Source: Nanobdellati archaeon
Lineage (GTDB): Archaea; EX4484-52; GLR71
Direction: 5' to 3'
Assembly: GCA_019429005.1 (NCBI GenBank)
Contig: JAHYJR010000007.1
Coordinates: forward strand, 1-53,762
DNA length: 53,762 nt
Position numbers and translations under genes: made by a program
Part shown: in pieces, positions 42,168 through 49,987 of the stretch
Layout of the letters: every line of letters begins with the position of its first letter
Numbering within the stretch: position 1 is the first letter of the stretch
Notes under the pieces: model-generated
Seen by the model: the letters and a program-made list of their open reading frames with translations, nothing else
Databases searched by the model: none
What the model was told of the DNA's origin: nothing

Positions 42168-43076
42168 ATGGATCAAAATTACGCAATTATGTCTGACATG
42201 CATACAATAAAACCTAAAATGGTACAAAAGACTATCAAAAAATTAACCGATTTAGGTTTTGATTCATTAGTATTTAACGGAGATATCATAGGAGATAGGT
42301 CTGGTATTGATCCTGTGACATACCTACATAGCATACTTAAAACGGCAGGAGAATCAGGACTTGAAGTTTATGTCCAGCCAGGAAGTCATGAAAATTCAGA
42401 TTCTTATCAACCTGTAATTGAACACATAACTGATAAATATCCAAATGTTCAAGACGCACTTAAGATGCCAACTATTGAAAAAATAGGTCATGATATTGTA
42501 TTTCTCCCAGGCTCTGATTTTATGGTAAGGGATGCAAGCTATAAACTTGAAAATGGAGATATTCCAACAGGTACATACGAAACAGATGATAGTATTGAAA
42601 GATCTACAAACATGAAAGATCTTGAAAAACTTGTCACAGATGCAGAAAATACAATCCTTTTCAGCCATGTACCCGCAAAATATTATGGCAAACACGCACC
42701 AGATAATGCTATTTATGGTGAAGTGATACAAGAATTTAAATTAGATCAAGAAATTATTAAAATAGGATCAATATTCCCTGGACCCATAGGTTATCAATTA
42801 GCACAACTAGGAGCACCAATACAAATTAAACAAGAAAATAGAGGAAACCTTGATTTAGGTAAAACCTGTGATACAATAGGTATAAACAAAAAAGTCAGTG
42901 GACATTTCCATGAATCTAAAGGTAATGCGATAACACTAGACAATAAACAACTTCCCGAAAATACAAGAACAAATAACATCGCATGGAACGCAAGTTATAT
43001 GGATGGCGGCCTTGTTGGAGCTCTAACAGTACATGATGATGGAACTATAAGTCATCAGAATCTAAATATGGGATAA
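42168..43076 (+). CDS. Calcineurin-like metallophosphoesterase
   Basis: 302 aa. Metal motifs in order: SDMH (9-12), NGDIIGD (39-45), PGSHEN (in place of GNHE), FSHVP and SGHFHES. This is a complete two-metal phosphoesterase site with an Asn-to-Ser change in the third motif. No membrane or DNA-binding addition is visible, so it may act on nucleotides or small phosphodiesters. It is unlike the Mre11-type protein at the left end beyond the fold. Probably leaderless. Confidence 0.85.
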   Translation: MDQNYAIMSDMHTIKPKMVQKTIKKLTDLGFDSLVFNGDIIGDRSGIDPVTYLHSILKTAGESGLEVYVQPGSHENSDSYQPVIEHITDKYPNVQDALKMPTIEKIGHDIVFLPGSDFMVRDASYKLENGDIPTGTYETDDSIERSTNMKDLEKLVTDAENTILFSHVPAKYYGKHAPDNAIYGEVIQEFKLDQEIIKIGSIFPGPIGYQLAQLGAPIQIKQENRGNLDLGKTCDTIGINKKVSGHFHESKGNAITLDNKQLPENTRTNNIAWNASYMDGGLVGALTVHDDGTISHQNLNMG

Positions 43077-43137
43077 ATTATCCCATTTTCATAACCATTT
43101 AAAAAAGTATTTATTCTATTCTGCACACAAATAACAC

Positions 43138-43872
43138 ATGGAACATAAAATTATCGGAGACGATATGCAACTTGTTGAAATCGCTCTTAACTCAGGTGAA
43201 AGCATACGTGCTGAAACAGGCACAATGCTTTATATGAACAAAGATATAGATATGGAAACAAATACCGGTGGCGGTCTTTTAAAAGGCTTCAAACGTGCAT
43301 TGACAGGTGAAAACTTTTTCATAACAACATACACACACAATGGACAAAACAAAGGTCAAATAGCTTTTGGAGCACCATACCCAGGTAAAATAATAAAACT
43401 AGACTTAACAGAATCAAACAAAGAGTTCCTATGTCAAAAAGATTCATTCTTATGTGCATCAGATAAAGTTGAAATTGATATCGCATTTACAAAAAAACTT
43501 GGTGCTGGATTTTTCGGTGGTGAAGGATTCATACTACAGAGACTTAAAGGTAAAGGCGAAGCATTTATCCACGCAGGTGGTACTATTGTTGAAAAAGTAC
43601 TTGGAGTTAATGAAATCATTAAAGTTGATACCGGATGCATTGTAGCTTTTGAATCAGGTGTTGATTACGACATCAAGATGATTAAAGGCGTAAAAAATAT
43701 GCTTTTTGGTGGCGAAGGAATATTTCTTGCAACACTTACAGGCCCAGGTAAAATCTATCTTCAAAGTCTACCATTCTCACGTCTTGCTTCAAGAATAAAT
43801 AACTTTGCTCCAAAAAGAGGCGAAAACCGTGGTGTAGTTGGAACAATGTTAGGTGGAGATCGTAGTTTTTAA
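43138..43872 (+). CDS. AIM24/TIGR00266-family protein
   Basis: 244 aa. Gly-rich beta-strand protein with family patterns ETGTMLYMNKDIDMET, GGGLLKGFKRALTGENFF, FFGGEGFILQRLKGKGEAFIHAGG and the closing GGEGIFLATLTGPGKIYLQS. The family forms beta-helical trimers of unknown biochemical role. ATG at 43138 with a TATA-like CCATTTAAAAAAG about 35 bp upstream, so the leader is very short. Confidence 0.85.
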   Translation: MEHKIIGDDMQLVEIALNSGESIRAETGTMLYMNKDIDMETNTGGGLLKGFKRALTGENFFITTYTHNGQNKGQIAFGAPYPGKIIKLDLTESNKEFLCQKDSFLCASDKVEIDIAFTKKLGAGFFGGEGFILQRLKGKGEAFIHAGGTIVEKVLGVNEIIKVDTGCIVAFESGVDYDIKMIKGVKNMLFGGEGIFLATLTGPGKIYLQSLPFSRLASRINNFAPKRGENRGVVGTMLGGDRSF

Positions 43873-44083
43873 TATCGACAAATTAAAAAATAAACAAAAA
43901 ATCAGTTTAAAAAACTTAGACCTAATTGATTTATAATACAAAATTATATGTTTTAAATCAATTTATCTAATGTTTTTTTTTAATTTACCATATACCACAC
44001 ATCTTAAACGATTTTATATTTTATAATCATTAATTTTAAATATATAAAAAAATACTATAATTATTAGATAAAAAGGTGTTATT

Positions 44084-44656
44084 ATGGATGAAACAATAAA
44101 AAATCTGGCAAGAGCGTTCATTGGCGAGAGTCAAGCAAGGAACAGATACACAATGTATGCAAAAATTGCAAAAAAAGAAGGTTTTGAACAGATTGGAGAC
44201 ATATTTCTTCTGACAGCTGACAATGAAAGAGAACACGCAAACGGACTCATGAAATTGATTCAAGTATTGAAAGAAAAATCTGAAAATAAAGATGAAATTA
44301 TTGTTGATTCTGAAGTACCTACAACCATATCAACAACTGAAGAAAATCTTAAAGCTGCAATTAACGGTGAAAATTTTGAGCATGAAACAATGTATCCAAA
44401 ATTTGCAGACATTGCCGAGAAAGAAGGTTTTGATGATATCGCAGTACAACTTAGAGCAATTGCAAATGCTGAAAAACATCATGAAAAACAATATATAAGC
44501 CTTCTAAAAGAACTTCAAGAAAAAAAAGTTTTCAAAAAAAATAAAGAAGTTGAATGGGTATGTCTAAACTGTGGTTATACACACACAAGTGAATCAGCAC
44601 CAAAAATCTGTCCCTCATGTTACCATAGCACCGCATATTTTCAGGTAAACAAATGA
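44084..44656 (+). CDS. rbr: Rubrerythrin
   Basis: 190 aa peroxide-reducing di-iron protein. Ferritin-like domain (1-140) with iron ligands in FIGESQARNRY, DNEREHANG, EHETMYPKFADIAE and NAEKHHEKQY. The C-terminal rubredoxin-like domain has WVCLNCGYTH and ICPSCYHS. Suggests an anaerobe or microaerobe coping with oxidative stress. ATG at 44084 with GGTGT 4 nt upstream. Confidence 0.96.
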   Translation: MDETIKNLARAFIGESQARNRYTMYAKIAKKEGFEQIGDIFLLTADNEREHANGLMKLIQVLKEKSENKDEIIVDSEVPTTISTTEENLKAAINGENFEHETMYPKFADIAEKEGFDDIAVQLRAIANAEKHHEKQYISLLKELQEKKVFKKNKEVEWVCLNCGYTHTSESAPKICPSCYHSTAYFQVNK

Positions 44657-44748
44657 AAATATTAAATAAAAACATCTCTATTTTTAATAATTAAGACATA
44701 AAAATATATACTTTAAACGCTATATTATAAGTATTAAAGGTGTATTAT

Positions 44749-44802
44749 ATGAAAATAGAAGTTATTGAAAAGATTGTTTTAATACTACATCTAGTTCTAT
44801 GA
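44749..44802 (+). CDS. Possible 17-aa micro-ORF
   Basis: An ATG with AAAGGTGT 5 nt upstream and a TATA-like AAAAATATATACTTTA (about 44700-44715) opens a 17-codon frame of hydrophobic residues. It may be a micropeptide or the remains of a gene. The rest of 44657-44957 shows only a 12-bp palindrome CCTTTATAAAGG (44887-44898). Confidence 0.3.
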   Translation: MKIEVIEKIVLILHLVL

Positions 44803-44957
44803 AAACCCTAAATATATCTTTGTTTTAATATATATAAGCTTAATTACAGCTTCTTTTAAGAATTGCCCAGTCATCTAAAATAAAATCCTTTATAAAGGTA
44901 GGACTAAATTAATAATTATATTTTGTTCTATAAACATATTCTTATTAATTAAACCCT

Positions 44958-45560
44958 TCACAACCGCCCAATCTTCCCCGCATCAGTCAATCTAAGCCCA
45001 CCATCAGTTGTGATAAACCCAGAATCGCGAAGGTCATCAATGTTCCTATAAAACATAGCCCTAGAAAGCCCGCATTTCTCACTCATCTCAGCCAAAGATA
45101 TATTATCAGGTGACGAAGAAATCACATCCAAAACAGTCTTCTGACTTTCTGTAAACTTAAATGACATCTTTGGAAGATACACTACAGAACTTTTATCTTC
45201 TTCAGGATTATAAGCAATCTTACTAACACGAGAACTACGCGCATATGCAGCAAACAAAAGTCCAAGTGCCTTAGTCTTCCGACCTGCAGTGATGTTCACA
45301 AATATCTCATCATCTTTAGGCTGAAGATCAATTATCTCCACACATTTACGGGCAACAGACACAATATCATACACATCTGTACGGACCTCCTTAACATCCA
45401 CCACACGCCCTAGAGAATTCTTGATAAGATCAAAATTCTGTTGCTGAGTCTTATCAGGTTTATCATCCATAAGCAATATCAGCCTATTAGGTCCAAGCTG
45501 TGTAGCTGCCACAAGCACAGGATCTGGAGAATATATTGTTGCTATAAGAACTTTAGCCAT
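44958..45560 (-). CDS. Csa3-like CARF-HTH transcription regulator
   Basis: 200 aa. The N-terminal Rossmann-like CARF domain (1-125) opens KVLIATIYSPDPVLVAATQL and contains the ligand-site strand FVNITAGRKTKALGLLFAAY. The C-terminal winged HTH (about 135-200) includes LAEMSEKCGLSRAMFYRNID. Csa3 proteins sense cyclic oligoadenylate or related ligands and control CRISPR-Cas genes in Crenarchaeota. No cas gene or array is present here; the divergent neighbour is a double-AAA+ ATPase. The gene looks richer in G+C than its surroundings, hinting at transfer. A perfect 12-bp palindrome lies between the two divergent genes. Confidence 0.75.
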   Translation of the reverse strand: MAKVLIATIYSPDPVLVAATQLGPNRLILLMDDKPDKTQQQNFDLIKNSLGRVVDVKEVRTDVYDIVSVARKCVEIIDLQPKDDEIFVNITAGRKTKALGLLFAAYARSSRVSKIAYNPEEDKSSVVYLPKMSFKFTESQKTVLDVISSSPDNISLAEMSEKCGLSRAMFYRNIDDLRDSGFITTDGGLRLTDAGKIGRL

Positions 45561-45593
45561 GATATATATTACACATTTATACTTTATATGTAT

Positions 45594-45605
45594 TTTGTAT
45601 ACAAA
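45594..45605. promoter_or_regulatory. Palindrome in the divergent CARF-regulator/AAA+ promoter
   Basis: TTTGTATACAAA is a perfect 12-bp palindrome 34 bp upstream of the CARF-HTH start and about 65 bp upstream of the AAA+ start. Position and symmetry fit an operator for the dimeric regulator. Confidence 0.45.
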
Positions 45606-45669
45606 CCAATAGACAAATATATAAAATTATACACGAATATTATATTTAATACAATTAATGGTGATTATT

Positions 45670-47136
45670 ATTGAAGCGAATATGGCTGAATTTGTTAACA
45701 TACAAGAGAACGATATCAAAACAATAAAATACCTATTGAACTATTTCAAAAAAGATAACGATTCAACTTTACTAAGCAAAAGCTACCTATTCTTTGGAAC
45801 TCCAGGTATTGGAAAAACAACACTTGTAAAAGACATCATAACTTCAATGAATGAAGATATAATCTATATGGCATGGAGACAACTTAATCTGAAAAATGCA
45901 ACAAAAGTAGACACTTTTGAAAAATTAAATGAACTTGCAAACAACAACAAAAAACAAATCATATTCATTGATGACATAAACATATTACTTGAAAAAAATG
46001 AATTTGATGTCATAATTCCAAAACATCAAAAATCAATAATGGAACTTCTTGATAATGTAAAAGAAAATGCAAATAAAGTCTTACTAATGACATCAAACAA
46101 TATTGACTTTTTTGAGATGCCAATACTTGATAGGATAGAGATTACCATCAATTTTGACTTGCCTTCAGAAAAAAATAAACTTAACTTCATAAATTCTAAA
46201 TATTCAAAATACATAACACCTGAAAACATATCATTCATAATCAAAAATTCAATTGGTTATAATTACAGAGATCTCTCAGAAATGATAAAATTTTCTTGGC
46301 GCATAAACGATAAAAAAATAACAAACAAATCGTTGAAAAGAGCATTACATACATGCAAACCAAAAGGTCTTCATACTTTTGATATACATCATCAGATTGA
46401 TACAAACCTAAAAGACATAATTGGCAAAGATAAGGCAGTACAGCTTGTAAACAGATTATCATTGCTTCAAAAAAATGAAAAGCTTAAGCAAAACCTAGGC
46501 ATAAGAAGAAACAACTTAATTCTTTTCCACGGTCCGCCTGGCACAGGAAAAACATTCATGGTTAAAGCGATCTCAGGCGAACTTAAAATCCCTATAATAA
46601 ACATAAGCACAAAAGAGATTTTAGGTGGAAATGTATACCGTACACTTGACATAATAGCAGAGATTGCAAAGACACACAAAGATTACATAATATTCATAGA
46701 TGAGGCTGACAAGATAATGGGTGGCAATATGTTTGATGAAGATAATTCACTAGTAGGTTCATTCCAAGCAGTTCTTGACAACATAGACAGCAAAGAGATA
46801 CAAGCACTATTGATATTGTCTGTCAACAACCCTAAACGTTTCGGCAAAGCATTCAGGGATAGATTTGTAAACATACCGTTCCTATTGCCAAACTTTGAAG
46901 AGAGACTGATCTTTTTAGAGAACAAAATTAAAACTGCAAAGGCTCACATCAAACTGGATATTGAGAGTTCGTACATTGCAGAAGAAACTGAAAACATGTC
47001 TTACAGAGACATGGACCGTATCTGGAACGACCTGATGTTCTATGCTCTTGAGAACGATGAACCTATAACTAATGATACCTTTGATGAGATAATGGGTGCG
47101 TCTAAGAAAAAGATTGTAAATTGTATTGTTGATTAA
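45670..47136 (+). CDS. Double AAA+ ATPase, likely ATT start
   Basis: About 488 aa. AAA-1: Walker A GTPGIGKT (43-50), Walker B IIFIDDIN, with Asn in the sensor position (MTSNN) and a degenerate end. AAA-2: Walker A GPPGTGKT (288-295), Walker B IIFIDEAD, sensor LSVNN and arginine finger FRDRF, so ring 2 looks fully active. No N-terminal substrate domain of CDC48 type is present. Box GGTGA (45660-45664) places the start at ATT 45670; ATG 45658 overlaps the box and ATG 45682 lacks one. It may remodel a protein or nucleoprotein under control of the CARF regulator. Ends 11 bp before the next ATPase gene. Confidence 0.8.
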   Translation: MEANMAEFVNIQENDIKTIKYLLNYFKKDNDSTLLSKSYLFFGTPGIGKTTLVKDIITSMNEDIIYMAWRQLNLKNATKVDTFEKLNELANNNKKQIIFIDDINILLEKNEFDVIIPKHQKSIMELLDNVKENANKVLLMTSNNIDFFEMPILDRIEITINFDLPSEKNKLNFINSKYSKYITPENISFIIKNSIGYNYRDLSEMIKFSWRINDKKITNKSLKRALHTCKPKGLHTFDIHHQIDTNLKDIIGKDKAVQLVNRLSLLQKNEKLKQNLGIRRNNLILFHGPPGTGKTFMVKAISGELKIPIINISTKEILGGNVYRTLDIIAEIAKTHKDYIIFIDEADKIMGGNMFDEDNSLVGSFQAVLDNIDSKEIQALLILSVNNPKRFGKAFRDRFVNIPFLLPNFEERLIFLENKIKTAKAHIKLDIESSYIAEETENMSYRDMDRIWNDLMFYALENDEPITNDTFDEIMGASKKKIVNCIVD

Positions 47137-47147
47137 TGGTGTTAAAT

Positions 47148-47771
47148 ATGAAATTTAAAAAAATAACAATAAAAAATTATAAACTATTTAATGATGCTAC
47201 AATTACCTTTAATGACAATTTAACTGTTATTGTTGGTAATAATGGTTCTGGAAAAACCATACTTTTTAATTTACTTAAAAATTATAAAAATACATCAAAA
47301 GACTATTCAATAGATATTGACGGAACTATACCAACAGAAGAAACATATGGTTTTATATCTGAAAACCGTTTATCACAAACGGATCTTTTACAAGAATTTG
47401 ATGAAACTAATGAACTCTTTATGAATGAAATACAACAATTAATTCCACAAATTACAACAGATTTAAAATCACACAAAAAAACATTTAATCAATTAAAAGA
47501 AACCTTTGCCGTTGGTGAAAAAATACTATTTGATTTTGCTAAAATTTTTACATTAAGACAAATAAATAATACCCAGTTCCCTATTGTTTTAGATTCACTT
47601 TTTAGTATTTTAAGTAAAGATAAATCAGAATTATTACTAAAAAGATTACTTAATTTAAACGAACAAGTGATTATTATTGAAAATGAACATTCATTACCAG
47701 ATGGATTAAGTATGAATTATAAATTGAACTATAAAGATGAAAAAACGAATATTGAACAGATTCATAATTAA
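47148..47771 (+). CDS. Compact SMC/DndD-like ABC ATPase
   Basis: 207 aa. Walker A GNNGSGKT (30-37) in an SMC/Rad50/RecF-type N-terminus (KKITIKNYKLFNDATITF), a degenerate signature FAVGEK (120-125) and Walker B FPIVLD (144-149) followed by Ser as in VLDSPF-type ATPases of the DndD/AAA_23 group. The long coiled coil is replaced by about 70 residues, so it is a head-only enzyme. ATG 47148 with GGTGT 5 nt upstream, probably co-transcribed with the AAA+ gene. No nuclease domain. Small ATPases of this kind are common in defence loci. Confidence 0.7.
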   Translation: MKFKKITIKNYKLFNDATITFNDNLTVIVGNNGSGKTILFNLLKNYKNTSKDYSIDIDGTIPTEETYGFISENRLSQTDLLQEFDETNELFMNEIQQLIPQITTDLKSHKKTFNQLKETFAVGEKILFDFAKIFTLRQINNTQFPIVLDSLFSILSKDKSELLLKRLLNLNEQVIIIENEHSLPDGLSMNYKLNYKDEKTNIEQIHN

Positions 47772-47860
47772 TGACGAGTTAACTAAGTTTGAATACAAAA
47801 TATATAAAATGTTTAAATGCATCAAAAACTAATAAATTAAATTATATAAAAAAACGAAAT

Positions 47861-47917
47861 AATGTACACATAAAACGTTACAATGACCTAAATGTGAATT
47901 TAGATAACAAGGGATAA
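47861..47917 (+). pseudogene. R1: decayed copy of the helicase N-terminus
   Basis: The frame at 47861 reads NVHIKRYNDLNVNLDNKG then TAA, two nt before the RhuM ATG. The SNF2 helicase begins MNIDNVRTKLGDDLKVNIDSKS. Residues N-V, K, D-L, V-N, D and K coincide without gaps, and the DNA shares ATAATGT and ATGACCTAAA at the same offset. The start codon is lost. Confidence 0.65.
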
Positions 47918-47919
47918 AG

Positions 47920-48942
47920 ATGACTATTAAAAAAATCACCCCAAAAGATAAAACTACAGAATTCTTACTCTATAATTCACCTGATGGAAAAATAAAAGTA
48001 GAAGTCTTTTTGCATAATGAAAATATCTGGCTCACTCAAAAACGAATAGCAGAATTATTTGATGTGACAATCCCTACTATTAATGAACATTTAAAAAACA
48101 TTTTTAATTCAAATGAATTAGACGAAATTTCAGTTATTAGGAATTACCTAACAACTGCTAATGATGGGAAAAAATATGCTACTAATTTCTACAATCTTGA
48201 TGCAATAATTGCAATAGGGTACAGAGTAAATTCAAAAAAAGCAACTCAATTTAGAATCTGGGCAACTAAAATCCTGAAAGAATACATGCTCAAAGGATTT
48301 GCAATGGATGATGAACGACTCAAAAATGGGAAATATTTTGATAAAGATTATTTTGATGAGCTTTTGGAACGAATTAGGTCCATAAGGTCAAGTGAAAGAA
48401 GAATCTATCAAAAGATAACAGATATTTTTGCAGAATGTAGTATTGATTATGATAAAGATTCCATGATTACAAGAAACTTTTATGCAACAATCCAAAATAA
48501 ATTCCACTATGCGATATCTGGAAAAACTGCAGCAGAAATAATATACAAAAAAGCAGATGCAAAAAAACAAAATATGGGTCTGTCAACATGGAAAAATGCG
48601 CCCACAAGTAGGATTTTGAAATCAGATACAATAATTGCTAAAAATTATCTGTCTGAAGAAAATATTAAAAAATTAGAACGAACGATTTCAAGCTTTTTTG
48701 ATTATATTGAAAGGATCATTGAAAATAGAACTACAATGGTTATGAGTGATTTGGCAAAAAGTGTGAACAACTTTTTAGAATTTCATGAATTCAAACTATT
48801 AGATGGAAAAGGAAAAAGATCTTATAAACAAGCTGAAGATAAAGCGTTTAAAGAATATGATCTATTTAACAAGACCCAAAAAATAGAATCTGATTTTGAC
48901 AAACTGACTAAGAAATTAAACCAAAAAATTGAAGATATCTGA
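47920..48942 (+). CDS. RhuM family protein
   Basis: 340 aa. WLTQKRIAELFDVTIPTINEHLKNIF is the N-terminal HTH-like motif of RhuM (COG3943), followed by the diagnostic NFYNLDAIIAIGYRVNSKKATQFRIWATKILKEYMLKGFAMDDERL and a helical C-terminus. RhuM proteins are frequent passengers in restriction-modification and other defence loci; the biochemical role is not established. ATG at 47920 has AAGGGATAAAG upstream. Its TGA is one nt from the micro-ORF R2. Flanked on both sides by helicase-start copies. Confidence 0.92.
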   Translation: MTIKKITPKDKTTEFLLYNSPDGKIKVEVFLHNENIWLTQKRIAELFDVTIPTINEHLKNIFNSNELDEISVIRNYLTTANDGKKYATNFYNLDAIIAIGYRVNSKKATQFRIWATKILKEYMLKGFAMDDERLKNGKYFDKDYFDELLERIRSIRSSERRIYQKITDIFAECSIDYDKDSMITRNFYATIQNKFHYAISGKTAAEIIYKKADAKKQNMGLSTWKNAPTSRILKSDTIIAKNYLSEENIKKLERTISSFFDYIERIIENRTTMVMSDLAKSVNNFLEFHEFKLLDGKGKRSYKQAEDKAFKEYDLFNKTQKIESDFDKLTKKLNQKIEDI

Positions 48943-48943
48943 G

Positions 48944-49033
48944 ATGAACATAAATTATGTACACACAAAGTTGAACAAAGACTTAAATGTAAAAGTACTT
49001 GAAAAACCAAATACAATTGTGAAGGTTATTTAA
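48944..49033 (+). CDS. R2: 29-aa micro-ORF, truncated duplicate of the helicase N-terminus
   Basis: An intact ATG-to-TAA frame whose peptide begins MNINYVHTKLNKDLNVKV, against MNIDNVRTKLGDDLKVNI for the helicase. The first 53 bp are about 75% identical with no gap. It starts 1 nt after the RhuM TGA and stops 1 nt before the DinD ATG, so it could be translated by coupling. Either a remnant of the helicase gene left by insertion, or a retained coupling peptide. Confidence 0.7.
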   Translation: MNINYVHTKLNKDLNVKVLEKPNTIVKVI

Positions 49034-49034
49034 T

Positions 49035-49877
49035 ATGGAAAAAAATATAATCACAAAACTCACTAAAACATTTGAAGATTATATTCATATAGAAGACAGA
49101 ATCGAATTTTGGTTTGCAAGAGATTTACAAACACTTTTAGGTTATTCTAAATGGGAAAATTTTGTAAAAATTATAGAAAAAGCAAAAATTTCTTGTAAAA
49201 AGGCAGGACAAGAAGTAAACAATCATTTTCCTGACGTCAAGAAAACGATAAACATGCCAAAAGGTGCAACAAGAAATATTGACGATTATATACTAACAAG
49301 ATATGCCTGTTACCTTATTGCTCAAAATGGAGATTCAAGAAAAGATGAAATTGCATTTGCACAAAGTTATTTTGCAATACAGACAAGAAAACAAGAATTA
49401 ATTGAAGAAAGGATTGCATTAAAAGAACGCGTTGATGCAAGAGAAAAATTAGTGAAATCTGAAACAGAACTTTCAAAATTAATTTATGAACACGGTGTAG
49501 ATAATAAAGGTTTTGCAAGAATTAGAAGCAAAGGTGATCACGCTTTATTTGGTGGACATAACACAAAACAAATGAAAATAAAACTAAATATCCCACAAAA
49601 TAAACCAGTTGCGGATTTTCTTCCAACAGTTACAATTGCAGCTAAAAACTTTGCAACAGAAATAACAAATTTTAATGTTAAAAAAGAAGATTTGCAAGGC
49701 GAATCTAAAATTACAAATGAACACATAAAAAACAATAAACGAATTAGAACTGTACTTCTAGAAGATGATATTATTCCTGAAGAGTTGCCTCCTGAAGATG
49801 ATATTAAAAAGCTAGAAAGAAGAATTAAAAAGGATGAAAATACACTAGCTAAAGTGTCAAAGACGCTGTTAAAATAA
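49035..49877 (+). CDS. DinD-like DNA-damage-inducible protein
   Basis: 280 aa. WFARDLQTLLGYSKWENFVKIIEKAKISCKKAG is the Bro-N/antirepressor-like N-terminal domain. HFPDVKKTI, ILTRYACYLIAQNGDSRKDEIAFAQSYFAIQTRKQELIEER and NKGFARIRSKGDHALFGG are diagnostic of DinD. In E. coli DinD modulates RecA and is damage-induced; homologues often sit inside defence or R-M islands. The C-terminus is acidic, then coiled. Preceded by R2 and followed by a short gap holding a weaker copy, R4. Confidence 0.9.
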   Translation: MEKNIITKLTKTFEDYIHIEDRIEFWFARDLQTLLGYSKWENFVKIIEKAKISCKKAGQEVNNHFPDVKKTINMPKGATRNIDDYILTRYACYLIAQNGDSRKDEIAFAQSYFAIQTRKQELIEERIALKERVDAREKLVKSETELSKLIYEHGVDNKGFARIRSKGDHALFGGHNTKQMKIKLNIPQNKPVADFLPTVTIAAKNFATEITNFNVKKEDLQGESKITNEHIKNNKRIRTVLLEDDIIPEELPPEDDIKKLERRIKKDENTLAKVSKTLLK

Positions 49878-49917
49878 AACAACAATTTCAACTTAGGGTG
49901 AAATGAAAAATTGTTGA

Positions 49918-49962
49918 TTAAACGCTGAGGATTTAAATGTGACAAACACCAATAAATTAAGA
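49918..49962 (+). pseudogene. R4: weak copy of the helicase N-terminal segment
   Basis: The frame here reads LNAEDLNVTNTNK, comparable with KLNKDLNVKV of R2 and YNDLNVNLDNK of R1, with one extra codon. At DNA level only TTAAATGTGA is clearly shared. Flagged because it occupies the expected position between DinD and the next gene. Confidence 0.35.
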
Positions 49963-49987
49963 TATAAAATAAAAAAGATGTTCAATT

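Noticed and set aside
44958-47136. CRISPR-Cas locus
   Set aside because: Only a Csa3-like regulator is present; no repeat-spacer array and no Cas protein was found on either strand.
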